In this document: positions 26,202 through 34,938 of the stretch, in pieces
Position numbering within the stretch: the stretch's first letter is position 1
How the letters are laid out: each line of letters opens with the position of its first letter
NCBI GenBank assembly: GCA_017503105.1
Contig: JAFVTS010000028.1
Span: forward strand, 62,001-126,000
DNA length: 64,000 nucleotides
Origin: Clostridia bacterium
GTDB taxonomy: Bacteria > Bacillota > Clostridia > Oscillospirales > CAG-272
Reading direction: 5' to 3'
Notes under the pieces: generated by a model
What the model was told of the DNA's origin: nothing
Databases searched by the model: none
Seen by the model: the letters and a program-made list of their open reading frames with translations, nothing else
Program-made: the position numbers and the translations under genes

Positions 26202-26211
26202 CCTAAAATTT
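26182..26211. promoter_or_regulatory. Palindromic operator over the phd-doc promoter
   Basis: AAATTTTAGG 26182-26191 and CCTAAAATTT 26202-26211 form a perfect inverted repeat with a 10-base centre that holds most of the -35 box. An outer ACACAAA/TTTGTGT pair extends it. It is the expected place for Phd or Phd-Doc to bind. Confidence 0.7.
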
Positions 26212-26371
26212 AATATTTGTGTAGACGAACTGTAAAAGGTGTCGTCCTTTGCCCACCGCACTACTGTCAGGCAACCCGCATAATCAATTGCTTTCGCATC
26301 GAGAAGCTTTCTTATCAATTTAGCTTCCCTCTCGTCTTTTTTTCAAAACTTACGATGCACTTTCGACTTTA

Positions 26372-27118
26372 TCACACAACAGTATTATCGCGCAGGCGCG
26401 AGGGCGGGTAGCCGTATTTTTTCTTAAAGGCGCGGGAAAAATATTTCTCATCCTCGAAGCCGCACGAGCGCGATATTTCCCTGACAGTGAGCTTTCCCTC
26501 TATGAGAAGCTCCAAAGCCTTATTCATACGGAGCTTTATGACGTACTGCTTCGGTGACATACCGAAATGCTTTAAGAAGAGGCGCTGGAGGCTTGACGGG
26601 CTGACGAAGCCGACGCCGCAAACCGCTTTGACGTTCAGATCAGGCTTACAGAAATTCGCCTCTATATATCTGACAGAGGCAAAAAAGGCGGTATTTTCTA
26701 TCTTGTCATCGTTATACTCTGCTATTTTTCCGAGGATATTGAATATTGACGCCTTGGCGCGGTTGACGGAATGCCACGTTTGCCATTCTTCAAGCATCCT
26801 CAAAAACATAAGTGCGATCTCCGTTCTTGCCCGAAGGTCGAACATCTCTGTCTCGCAGTAGTTGCAAAAATGCAGATTTGCGACGATGCTCACGCTGTCA
26901 GAATAGTCCACCTCATACGGCGTGTCGGCAGGGATAAAAATAACGTCACCCGGATTCGTCGTGAAAATTTTATTTCCTATTTTGAAAGTTCCCACGCCGC
27001 GCTCACGAAAAGAGAGTGCCGCATAGGGGCGTGATTTCACCTTAAAGGTACCGTTTTCGTGAAAAAATCGGTCCACAGTCAAAATCCCGAGCGAAAGATC
27101 GTCAAAATTGTATATCAT
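26372..27118 (-). CDS. AraC-family transcriptional regulator of the QueG-like gene
   Basis: The protein has 248 residues. A cupin domain (GNKIFTTNPGDVIFIPADTPY) of about 150 residues is followed by two helix-turn-helix motifs (LNVKAVCGVGFVSPSSLQR and LTVREISRSCGFEDEKYFS). Codon use matches the chromosomal neighbours. It diverges from the tandem QueG-like gene, with 153 bases between them, and most likely controls that gene. The ligand is unknown. The 150 bases between its stop and the phd promoter hold no gene I can support. Confidence 0.85.
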   Translation of the reverse strand: MIYNFDDLSLGILTVDRFFHENGTFKVKSRPYAALSFRERGVGTFKIGNKIFTTNPGDVIFIPADTPYEVDYSDSVSIVANLHFCNYCETEMFDLRARTEIALMFLRMLEEWQTWHSVNRAKASIFNILGKIAEYNDDKIENTAFFASVRYIEANFCKPDLNVKAVCGVGFVSPSSLQRLFLKHFGMSPKQYVIKLRMNKALELLIEGKLTVREISRSCGFEDEKYFSRAFKKKYGYPPSRLRDNTVV

Positions 27119-27199
27119 ATTTCTATCACCTTTCTTCTTCGTATTTTTATTATATCACACCGTGACCGAAAAGTCCACCTTTTTGATTAAAAAAACAGT

Positions 27200-27228
27200 T
27201 TTACCAAGCTATACTCACGTGCTATACT
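27200..27228 (+). promoter_or_regulatory. Promoter of the QueG-like gene
   Basis: TTTACC 27200-27205, 17 bases, TATACT 27223-27228. The -35 box is weak, as is usual for an AraC-activated promoter. Confidence 0.5.
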
Positions 27229-27271
27229 TTAATGGAAGTATATTATCCCACAAGAAGAAAGGAAACAACTG

Positions 27272-29581
27272 ATGAACGCAAATTTAACAGCAAAGGTAAA
27301 GGCGTGCGCTCTCAATTTCGGTGCTGACCTCGTGGGCGTAGCGCCCATATCAAGATTCAAGGGCGCGCCGATAATGATGAGCCCACAGGGCATTTTGCCG
27401 ACGGCGAAAAACGTCATCGTGTGCGCGGTGCACCACCTTGACGAGGCTATTGAGCTCGGTGGCGAGGAGCATCCTCAGATCATAGGTCCCTACTCCATCC
27501 AATACGTTATGAACCTGAAGCTTGACTATATCGCGTTCCGCGTTGCGCGATTTCTTGACAGGCTCGGCTACGACGCCGTACCGATAGCAGCGTCAAACAT
27601 TTGGAGATACCGCCCGTTTGGCGGTATGAGCGCAACCTTCGCGCCCGATATGTCGCACATCTACGCGGCAACCTGCGCGGGGCTCGGTCAGCTCGGCTGG
27701 CACGGTCTTACGATGTCACCCGAGTACGGCCCGAGAAACAGATTTATCTCGGTCATCACCGACGCACCCCTCGTTCCAACGCCGCTCTTTGACGAAACGA
27801 AGCTTTGCGATATGTGCGGCGAGTGCATAAAGCACTGCCCCGTCGACGCATACAGAAAAGAGTGTGACGGCGTTAAGACAATCGAGGTCGAGGGAAAGGT
27901 CTTTAAATTTGCCAACAAGAACCTTTGGCGCTGTGCTTGGGCTGAACACTTTGATCTCGACCTTGACCTTGAGATACCCGACATCGTTAACGAAGAGGTC
28001 ATTCTGAAAACGGTGGACGAGCACGGTATGAGAGGCGGCGAGATGGGATGTTGCGTGAAATACTGTCTTCCGAAGCATCTCCGAAGCGACGGCGGTGAGC
28101 ACACCCACTCTCCGATGAGAAGAAAGCACTGTGTGGCAGACCCCGAGCTTCCCGTGCACAGAAGGCTTTACGACGACGTAGTTAATTACATATCGCGCTA
28201 CGCGGTGGACAACGTGGTCTTCCTTGACGAAAAAACGGCAGACGCCCTCGGCGCGAAGAAGGCTTACGAGTACGCGCGCGGTGCGGTGGTCATCACCCTC
28301 TCCTGCAAGCGCTCGACGAATGCCAAGGGCGACAAAATAAACGCAAGGAACGGCTACGGAAACGAGAGCTTCGGAACGATAAGCGCAGAGGAAACGGCTC
28401 TTGCGCACTTCTCAGGCTTTGCGCGTCTTGATGCCGCGAGAATTATGGACGACTACGGTTACAGGACCTTGAACAGCCCCGAGGTCGACGAGGCGGCGTA
28501 CCTCAGTGCCGCGGGAATTGAGAAGCGTGATGACGAGATAAGCGTCACGGAGATACTGCTCGTAAACGCCCCGTTTTCAAATAATGCGTACTACGGTCTT
28601 AACGAACCTATGGATAACGTGAGACGCGCTATGACGGAAAATCTTTGCCGCATTATGGAGGACGAGGGCAGCGACATTTACGCGATCGTACCCGCAGAGA
28701 GGATGGACGCTCTTTCGGACAAGCTCATCCCGATAAAGGAGGGCGAGGCTATAATCGATATGGCGTCGAAAACGCCGCGATTCCATATATTTGAGCCCGA
28801 CGTTAAGAGCTATACGAGAAAAATATACAAAACGCCTGACCATCTTGAGGGCGCAAGGAACGTCATCGTGATGGGAATAAGCTATCCCGAGATCGTTCAG
28901 AAAATGACTATAAAGCCTCCGGCGTTTGCCGTCGGACCGTATATGTACTCAAAATACGAAACCACCTTTGAGCTTGCGTACTCCTCGTTTAAGGTAATTA
29001 AGTACCTTGAGGGCAAGGGCTACCGCGCCGTTGCGACCTATAATCTCACGGGTATCGGCGGCGATATGGGAACGCCGAGAGGCGCCCTTCCCGACGCGTT
29101 CTGCAATCAGCTTGAAGCGGTCGAGGCAGGGCTTGGACAGCTCACCGTTAACGGTATGTGCTACACGGAGGAGCACGGCTTCAGCCAGGACTTCATAGCC
29201 ATCGTTACGGACGCTCCTCTTAACGAGACGGTGAAGGCGAAAGGCGCCGTTAAAGAAATAAGCTGCGACGGCTGTGAGAAGTGCGTAAACGCTTGCCCGG
29301 CAAAGGCGCTTAAAGCCGAGAACACCGTCCGCATCGAGCTCTCGGGAAAAAGCTATAAATGGATACCGACGGACGGTATGGCGTGCGATTGGTCGAAAAA
29401 GTACGCACTCTGTGCAGAGGAAGGACACAAGTACACAGGCTCGGACACGAGCATCGATCCTCCCGAGGTCATAACCGAAGAAAATCTCGCGGATGCGATG
29501 AAGAGGGCTGACAGAATCCTCTCATACCGTCCGACGACGGTACACCGCTGCGTTATCGAATGTCCTCTCGTAAATAGGTAA
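27272..29581 (+). CDS. Tandem QueG-like iron-sulfur oxidoreductase (two fused copies)
   Basis: The protein has 769 residues made of two related halves, each similar to epoxyqueuosine reductase QueG and reductive-dehalogenase-like proteins. Each half has a ferredoxin motif: CDMCGECIKHCPVDA at 179-193 and CDGCEKCVNACPAKA at 665-679. The halves also share LPTAKNVIVCAVHH/LEGARNVIVMGISY, AGLGQLGWHGL/AGLGQLTVNGM and RFISVITDAPL/DFIAIVTDAPL. Usual QueG proteins have 300-380 residues and bind cobalamin; I see no clear cobalamin motif. Extra Cys after each ferredoxin motif could bind a second cluster. The linker of about 200 residues has a coenzyme-like fold I do not recognise. It has its own AraC regulator, so a catabolic role is more likely than tRNA modification. 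No signal peptide. Confidence 0.7.
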   Translation: MNANLTAKVKACALNFGADLVGVAPISRFKGAPIMMSPQGILPTAKNVIVCAVHHLDEAIELGGEEHPQIIGPYSIQYVMNLKLDYIAFRVARFLDRLGYDAVPIAASNIWRYRPFGGMSATFAPDMSHIYAATCAGLGQLGWHGLTMSPEYGPRNRFISVITDAPLVPTPLFDETKLCDMCGECIKHCPVDAYRKECDGVKTIEVEGKVFKFANKNLWRCAWAEHFDLDLDLEIPDIVNEEVILKTVDEHGMRGGEMGCCVKYCLPKHLRSDGGEHTHSPMRRKHCVADPELPVHRRLYDDVVNYISRYAVDNVVFLDEKTADALGAKKAYEYARGAVVITLSCKRSTNAKGDKINARNGYGNESFGTISAEETALAHFSGFARLDAARIMDDYGYRTLNSPEVDEAAYLSAAGIEKRDDEISVTEILLVNAPFSNNAYYGLNEPMDNVRRAMTENLCRIMEDEGSDIYAIVPAERMDALSDKLIPIKEGEAIIDMASKTPRFHIFEPDVKSYTRKIYKTPDHLEGARNVIVMGISYPEIVQKMTIKPPAFAVGPYMYSKYETTFELAYSSFKVIKYLEGKGYRAVATYNLTGIGGDMGTPRGALPDAFCNQLEAVEAGLGQLTVNGMCYTEEHGFSQDFIAIVTDAPLNETVKAKGAVKEISCDGCEKCVNACPAKALKAENTVRIELSGKSYKWIPTDGMACDWSKKYALCAEEGHKYTGSDTSIDPPEVITEENLADAMKRADRILSYRPTTVHRCVIECPLVNR

Positions 29582-29605
29582 AAAAGCGAGAAAACAAAAA
29601 AAGAA

Positions 29606-29648
29606 ATGACAATATCTCAACACGGGGTCGGGGTATTGTCATTTTTTA
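29606..29648. terminator. Terminator after the QueG-like gene
   Basis: ATGACAATA 29606-29614 pairs with TATTGTCAT 29634-29642, followed by T residues and preceded by A residues, so it can also serve the convergent hydrolase gene. The loop holds CAACACGGGG, close to the recurring TTTAACACG word. Confidence 0.85.
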
Positions 29649-29657
29649 TGTTTTTAT

Positions 29658-30704
29658 TTACTTTAAAGCATCCATTACAAAATCAAAATATTCGTCCGTA
29701 TCGGTAAAGGTATGTCCGCCCTCGTGAAGATTGAATTTAAAGTTTTCGCCCGCGCCGAATGCCGCAAAATACTTTCTCACGCGCTCCACCTCGGGAAGTG
29801 CCGTTTTGTAATCAAAAACGGGGTCAGCCTTGCCTATTTCCACAACAAGCTTTCTCGGTGCGCAAAGCGCCGCCACCTCAGCATCGTGAAAACGGTTTGC
29901 CGAGTTAAAATAACTCCAATCGTTCCGCGGATATGCGTTCCTGTCATTGAACGCGCCGACGGCGTACCCCACCTTTATTCTCGTGTCCGCCGCCATAGTG
30001 TGAAGCGTGAAATATCCGCCGTAAGAAAGACCCGCCATACCTATCTTCTCTTCATCTATCCCGTCGAGAGTTACCGCGTAATCTATACATCTTATAATTG
30101 CGTTTATCTCAAAACCCGTAATGGTCATACCGAAACGCTTGAACTCGTTATCCAACTTATCTCTGTTAAAGTCTATCGGGTGCTCTCTGCAAGTCTCTGC
30201 ACCTTTTCTTGCCCAAAGGAGAGTCTGCGGCAAGATAACCGCGCACTCTCGCTCACATATACGTCTTACCGCCTTGTTATAGTTGTTCTTGCCGTAGAAA
30301 TCCGATGCAAGCTCCGGTGTGCCTCCGCCTCCGTGTTGAAAAACGATGAGCGGAACCTTTCTCTTTTGAGTTTTCGGCATAAGGAGCATTGCGTAGAAAG
30401 GAACGTCCCCCTCCACAAAGACGGTCATTCTGTAAATATGGGAAAAATCATCCTCTCCAACCTTTTCCCTCTCGACCCTCGGAGCATCGGAAAATCTATG
30501 TATACCGAGCATATTCAAATACTCGTTTCGCCTGTCCTCCTGTCGCTCTAAAAGAATATCGGGATCCATAAAAGCATCTCTTTCTTTTTGAGACTCTTCT
30601 TTTTTCCTTTTCAGGTAAGACTCTATCCCCTCAACGTACGCCCTTCTGTAAGGATCCGCCACACTCGGCTCATCCGACCAAACTTGCTTGTTTTTGTATT
30701 CCAT
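29658..30704 (-). CDS. Alpha/beta hydrolase, acetyl-esterase-like
   Basis: The protein has 348 residues and no signal peptide. It has the alpha/beta hydrolase elements: an oxyanion region VFQHGGGGTPE, the nucleophile elbow GLSYGGY, a likely acid in IGKADPVFD and the His in EGGHTFTD. The long N-terminal helical part resembles the Abhydrolase_7/CE7-type intracellular esterases of gut Firmicutes. The substrate is unknown; an acylated sugar is a reasonable guess given the neighbours. AAGGAG lies before the ATG. An AraC regulator is divergent from it, 158 bases away. Confidence 0.78.
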   Translation of the reverse strand: MEYKNKQVWSDEPSVADPYRRAYVEGIESYLKRKKEESQKERDAFMDPDILLERQEDRRNEYLNMLGIHRFSDAPRVEREKVGEDDFSHIYRMTVFVEGDVPFYAMLLMPKTQKRKVPLIVFQHGGGGTPELASDFYGKNNYNKAVRRICERECAVILPQTLLWARKGAETCREHPIDFNRDKLDNEFKRFGMTITGFEINAIIRCIDYAVTLDGIDEEKIGMAGLSYGGYFTLHTMAADTRIKVGYAVGAFNDRNAYPRNDWSYFNSANRFHDAEVAALCAPRKLVVEIGKADPVFDYKTALPEVERVRKYFAAFGAGENFKFNLHEGGHTFTDTDEYFDFVMDALK

Positions 30705-30773
30705 ATCTTCTCCTTAATTGCTAAACTATACGATCTGTTTTCGCGTATTTATCAAATTTGATTATTCATATAC

Positions 30774-30802
30774 TTGATTTTATCATATATAAATGGTATA
30801 AT
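30774..30802 (+). promoter_or_regulatory. Promoter of the divergent AraC gene
   Basis: TTGATT 30774-30779, 17 bases, perfect TATAAT 30797-30802. Confidence 0.7.
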
Positions 30803-30862
30803 AAATGTAAAAATCAATTATAAATTTGTCAAAAATAAAGATTTTTAAATTGGAGATCAAAA

Positions 30863-31699
30863 ATGCTTTTTTCCGAAATTCACCCATTCGTAAGATACGT
30901 ATATTTTCTTCACATATATCCTACCGACGTTTACGCAGCGAAACGTCCGCTTGATAACCGCCTCTTTTTTATGTACTCGGGCACGTCGGAAATTTCAGTC
31001 GAGGACAAGACGTACACTCTGAGCGACGGTGACGCCTTAATTATCCCGTCGGGTTTCAAATATCGCTTGATGTCTCCGAATAAGAAAGCAACGTGTATCG
31101 GTGTAAATTTCGATTACACAAAGAACAACGCAAGCAAATCAAAGCCCATAGGTCCAATAGATGCGAAGAGCTTTATTCCCTCGATGCAGCTTGAGGTCGT
31201 AAATTTCAGCGACCTCTATGAGTTTAATTCGGAGGTTTTTATAAAAAACGCGAATTCCGTTACGCAAAAATTCCTTGACCTTGAGTCGGAATACTCGTGC
31301 CGTCTTTTACACTCGGATCTTACTACGTCCTGTATTCTGACGGAAATTTTGACCGCTTTTCTCAGAATGCTGCGCGAAAAGGACAAAAACGACGAAACGT
31401 TTATAAGGATCTTACTCGATTACGTAAAAAAGAATATGTCGAAACCGTTATCTAACGCCGACGTCGCCGCCGCTTTCAATATGCATCCAAATTACGTCAG
31501 CTCACTCGTTAAAAACTACACCGGTATGCCTCTTCACAAATATTTGCTCCATCTTCGAATACAGCGTGCTCTCGATCTTCTGGGTCACGACGTGGCAACC
31601 GTCAGCGAGATTGCGGAAAGGTGCGGCTTCGTCGATATTTATCACTTTTCAAAAGCATTCAAGAAGATCGTAGGCGTCTGCCCCTCTAAATATAAATAA
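30863..31699 (+). CDS. AraC-family transcriptional regulator beside the hydrolase gene
   Basis: The protein has 278 residues. A cupin sensor domain (SVEDKTYTLSDGDALIIPSG) is followed by a C-terminal pair of helix-turn-helix motifs (LSNADVAAAFNMHPNYVSS and ATVSEIAERCGFVDIYHFS). It is transcribed away from the hydrolase gene, which is its likely target. GGAG at 30852-30855 precedes the start. The next AraC gene ends 39 bases after it on the other strand, and no clear hairpin separates them. Confidence 0.85.
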   Translation: MLFSEIHPFVRYVYFLHIYPTDVYAAKRPLDNRLFFMYSGTSEISVEDKTYTLSDGDALIIPSGFKYRLMSPNKKATCIGVNFDYTKNNASKSKPIGPIDAKSFIPSMQLEVVNFSDLYEFNSEVFIKNANSVTQKFLDLESEYSCRLLHSDLTTSCILTEILTAFLRMLREKDKNDETFIRILLDYVKKNMSKPLSNADVAAAFNMHPNYVSSLVKNYTGMPLHKYLLHLRIQRALDLLGHDVATVSEIAERCGFVDIYHFSKAFKKIVGVCPSKYK

Positions 31700-31737
31700 G
31701 TTATTTTATATTTCTTTTTCGTTCGTTTTGCGTCTGA

Positions 31738-32577
31738 TTATTTTTTATTCATCCGCCTGTACGCCATCGGGGTCACACCCGTGCTTGATTTAAAGACGCC
31801 CGAGAAATAATTCGAATCGGAAAATCCGACGGAAAGAGCGATCTCCGTCACGGAAAGCCCCGAATAGGAAAGAAGCGTTTTCGCATCCTCTATCCTTATA
31901 TCTGTCAGGTATTCTCTGAAGGATTTGCCCGTGCGCTTTTTGAAAAGATGGCTGATGCTTGAGCGGCTGCACGAAAATTCCAGGCAGACGTCGTCAAGGG
32001 TTATATTCCTCGTGTGATTCTTCTTTACGTATCTCTCTACGCGCCCAACGAGCTCGTCGGACGCGTCGGCGTCCCCCTCGGACTTTATATAAGCGAGCTC
32101 AAGCATATCGGAAAGCGGAAGCACAAGGGCGTCTATCTCCTCCTTCGGGGGCATTTTTTCGTTTAAGGAAGCATACGCCAAAGAGAGCTCCCCTTTGGGA
32201 ATGCCGAAGCGCTCCGACGTTTTTTTAATATAAGAATCGGCGTTTTCGGTCTTATAGGCGCTCACGCTTATAAATCCGCACACGTCGCCTTTTTTTATTA
32301 TTGGATAAACGTATTCCCTGACCCCTGCGTAGCACGTGCCGACGAAGGAGCCGCCGCGGCACTTTTCTCTTATTTTACACTGCTTTTCAATGCAGTGCGC
32401 CTGAGCCTCGGGAAAGGTCTTGACGTAAACGCAATAGGAGTTATCGTGAATATTGAACGTCATAAGCTCGCTTGGGATTATGAGCTTTTCAGCGCCGTGC
32501 GGATGGAGGGTTACCGAAAGTCCGCATTTGTTTTTCAAGTAAAGAATATAGTTTTTTATATGTGTAACGTCGTACAA
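31738..32577 (-). CDS. AraC-family regulator with PocR sensory domain
   Basis: The protein has 279 residues. The first 160 residues form a PocR domain, seen from the Cys series HCIEKQCKIREKCRGG and GTCYAGVREYVYPI. This domain senses small hydrophobic or diol-type ligands; in PocR itself the signal is 1,2-propanediol. The C-terminus has two helix-turn-helix motifs (ITLDDVCLEFSCSRSSISH and LSVTEIALSVGFSDSNYFS). It is divergent from the FAD oxidoreductase gene, its likely target. It is the only one of the five AraC proteins here without a cupin sensor. Confidence 0.85.
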   Translation of the reverse strand: MYDVTHIKNYILYLKNKCGLSVTLHPHGAEKLIIPSELMTFNIHDNSYCVYVKTFPEAQAHCIEKQCKIREKCRGGSFVGTCYAGVREYVYPIIKKGDVCGFISVSAYKTENADSYIKKTSERFGIPKGELSLAYASLNEKMPPKEEIDALVLPLSDMLELAYIKSEGDADASDELVGRVERYVKKNHTRNITLDDVCLEFSCSRSSISHLFKKRTGKSFREYLTDIRIEDAKTLLSYSGLSVTEIALSVGFSDSNYFSGVFKSSTGVTPMAYRRMNKK

Positions 32578-32688
32578 TGTTTTTTCTCCTTTTTTGCACG
32601 AAATTTAAGTTTTATACGCATTTTACGGGAGCAAGTCCCGCTATTATGTGCTATTATTATTGTAACACGGGAAAGGAGAAATTGCAAT

Positions 32689-33954
32689 ATGAAATTTGAA
32701 ATCGACATAAATACCGAGAAGTGCTACGACGTCATAGTGGTCGGAGCGGGGCCTGCGGGCGTCACAGCCGCTACGGTTGCCGCAAGGTGCGGCGCGAGGG
32801 TTCTTTTAATAGAGGCGCTCGGAAGGGTCGGAGGCATTTCGACCTCGGGTATGATGAGCCACTTTACGGGTAGATGCGACAGCGCCGTATATCACGAGAT
32901 CCTAAAACGCGCGGCGGACAAAAACAGTTTTGAAAGAGGCGAGATAACCACTCGCATAGATCCCGAGATGCTGACGCTTACTTATCTTGAGATGCTCTCC
33001 GAGGCGGGTGTCGAAATACTGCTTTACACAAGCGTCACGGACGTCGTTTCAGACGGTAAAAAAGTAAAAGGCGTAATATGCCATAACAAGAGCGGCTTTT
33101 CTCTTATGCGCTCGAAGGTAATAATCGACGCAAGCGGCGACGGCGACGTCGCGTATATGAGCGGCGCCGAATACGTAAAGGGGCGTGAGTCGGACGGACT
33201 GATGCAGCCTGCCACGCTTATGTTTAAGATAGGCGGAGTTGATATGGAAAGGGCGGTATTCCCACCCTCGTTTGAAACGACGGTGGATACCGAAAAGGGC
33301 GAGCTTCAAGCACTTGCAAGGGAAAAGCTCCCCCACCCGACAGGACACGTGCTTCTCTATAAATCAACGATACCGGGCATCGTCACCTGCAATATGACGA
33401 ACGTAACGGGCATAGACGGCACGAACGCCGAAGATATGACGCGCGCGGAGATAGAATGCAGAAGCCAGATACCCGTAATAGTAAACTTCCTCCGCGAATA
33501 CGCTCCCGGGTATGAAAACGCTTACGTCATAGGCACGGCGTCTCTGATCGGCATACGCGAAACGAGGCATTTTAAAGGTGTTAAAACTCTGACCGAGGAC
33601 GATATATCAAGCGCCCGTCAGCACCCCGACGCCGTAGTATTCGGTGCCCATTTCAACTTCGACGTGCATAATATCACGGGTGCGGGCCTTGACAAAACGG
33701 GCGTTCAGCACAAGTTTGCGCAAAAAGACGGCTACACTATCCCCTACGGCTGTCTTGTTCCAAAAGAAACGGACGGACTCTTGCTTGCGGGCAGATGCAT
33801 CTCGGGCACTCATATGGCGCACTCGAATTTCAGAGCTATGCCCATCTGCATAGGCATAGGAGAGGCGGCGGGCGCCGCTGCGGCAATAGCGGCTCGCTCC
33901 GATAAAGAGCCGCGCGAGGTGGAGCCCGAAGAAATAGTGAAACTCATACGATAA
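32689..33954 (+). CDS. FAD-dependent oxidoreductase (FAD_oxidored type)
   Basis: The protein has 421 residues. The N-terminal FAD motif is VIVVGAGPAG followed by LLIEALGRVGG, and the second dinucleotide-binding segment VIIDASGDGDVAY and the C-terminal LLLAGRCISGTHMAHS complete the FAD_oxidored pattern. Related proteins oxidise or reduce small substrates and some bind a 4Fe-4S cluster, but no Cys cluster is visible here. The frame is open further upstream; I choose ATG 32689 because GAAAGGAG (32671-32678) is well placed and the FAD fold starts there. The PocR-type regulator is divergent from it. The substrate is unknown. Confidence 0.85.
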   Translation: MKFEIDINTEKCYDVIVVGAGPAGVTAATVAARCGARVLLIEALGRVGGISTSGMMSHFTGRCDSAVYHEILKRAADKNSFERGEITTRIDPEMLTLTYLEMLSEAGVEILLYTSVTDVVSDGKKVKGVICHNKSGFSLMRSKVIIDASGDGDVAYMSGAEYVKGRESDGLMQPATLMFKIGGVDMERAVFPPSFETTVDTEKGELQALAREKLPHPTGHVLLYKSTIPGIVTCNMTNVTGIDGTNAEDMTRAEIECRSQIPVIVNFLREYAPGYENAYVIGTASLIGIRETRHFKGVKTLTEDDISSARQHPDAVVFGAHFNFDVHNITGAGLDKTGVQHKFAQKDGYTIPYGCLVPKETDGLLLAGRCISGTHMAHSNFRAMPICIGIGEAAGAAAAIAARSDKEPREVEPEEIVKLIR

Positions 33955-33961
33955 AAGAAAA

Positions 33962-33990
33962 AACACGGCTCTTTTTCACCGAGCCGTGTT
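33962..33990. terminator. Bidirectional terminator between the flavoprotein and AraC genes
   Basis: AACACGGCTC 33962-33971 pairs with GAGCCGTGTT 33981-33990. A residues precede and T-rich sequence follows, between convergent genes. The right arm contains a reverse TTTAACACG (33985-33993) right after the AraC stop. Confidence 0.85.
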
Positions 33991-33993
33991 AAA

Positions 33994-34776
33994 TTATTTT
34001 GAGGAAACATACTTTTTCGCAAACTCCGAGGGTGACATACCGACGTGGGAGCTGAACTGACGTGAAAAGAAGTAAATATCGGAAAAGCCCGACATTTGCG
34101 CAACTTTTGTGACGGAATATATTCCCGATCGAAGGAGATCCTCGGCATAATTTAAGCGCATTCTTATAATATACTGCTTAGGCGGTACGCCGTATCTTTC
34201 GTTAAAGAGCCTTTTAAGATAAGCCTCGCTTATTCCGCACGCCATCGCAAGTTCGTGTATCGTGATATTCCTGTCTAAAAACCGCTCAGATATCATATAG
34301 ATTGCGGGTTTTATTTTTTCAAAATGGCTTTTAGCGCCAAACGAGCTTCGCTCAAGCTCTGCAAATATCTTGTAAAGCAGAGATATGCACTCAAATCTGT
34401 ACCCCGCATCCTTACTCACCCAAACCGAAAATATTCTCTTAAAAAGCGGCGCAAGCTTCTCTTTATCCTTGGCGGAAATTACAAACGGCACCTCCGACAC
34501 GGTGCGGTCTGCATCAAAGCAAATATCTATGCATTCTCCGCGCGTCTTTCGCACTACGTCATACCGAGAAAAATCTCCCTTTGGCAAAAATCTTACCGTA
34601 TCCCTCTCGGTAAACAGCTCGTGTTCACCGAAAAAGACCGTTGCATCACCGAAGAAATGGTAGATCAGCTCGTTTGTCGAGAGCTTTCCCGTGAATGAAG
34701 TTACCATCTCTTTATACTCCTCCTTGCCGACAAGGACTATTCTTTTTATATCGGTTATTATAAAATCGTTTTTCAT
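33994..34776 (-). CDS. AraC-family transcriptional regulator of the second glycyl radical module
   Basis: The protein has 260 residues. A cupin-like sensor domain (HELFTERDTVRFLPKGDFSRY) is followed by two helix-turn-helix motifs (ITIHELAMACGISEAYLKR and YSVTKVAQMSGFSDIYFFS). It resembles the AraC protein of the first glycyl radical module in its C-terminal half. AAGAGGTG lies before the ATG. It is divergent from the glycyl radical enzyme gene (162 bases between starts), so it likely controls it. Confidence 0.85.
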   Translation of the reverse strand: MKNDFIITDIKRIVLVGKEEYKEMVTSFTGKLSTNELIYHFFGDATVFFGEHELFTERDTVRFLPKGDFSRYDVVRKTRGECIDICFDADRTVSEVPFVISAKDKEKLAPLFKRIFSVWVSKDAGYRFECISLLYKIFAELERSSFGAKSHFEKIKPAIYMISERFLDRNITIHELAMACGISEAYLKRLFNERYGVPPKQYIIRMRLNYAEDLLRSGIYSVTKVAQMSGFSDIYFFSRQFSSHVGMSPSEFAKKYVSSK

Positions 34777-34877
34777 TCTTTACACCTCTTTTACTTAATT
34801 TTAGCATACATCGCCGCATTTTTCAATATATTCAGTAAATTTAAGTAGCGATTTGTGCAAATATAGCGGATGTGCTA

Positions 34878-34907
34878 TTTACACGTTGGCGCACGTTGAA
34901 GTATACT
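34878..34907 (+). promoter_or_regulatory. Promoter of the second glycyl radical enzyme operon
   Basis: TTTACA 34878-34883, 18 bases, TATACT 34902-34907. The boxes are the same as in the first module's promoter (22228-22256), with one more spacer base. Confidence 0.6.
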
Positions 34908-34938
34908 AAAATAAAAAGCGATATGGAGGTATATTCCA

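Noticed and set aside
26222-26371. Possible short coding remnant on the minus strand between phd-doc and the AraC gene
   Set aside because: About 40 codons read as plausible protein, but there is no start, no ribosome-binding site and no family I recognise.
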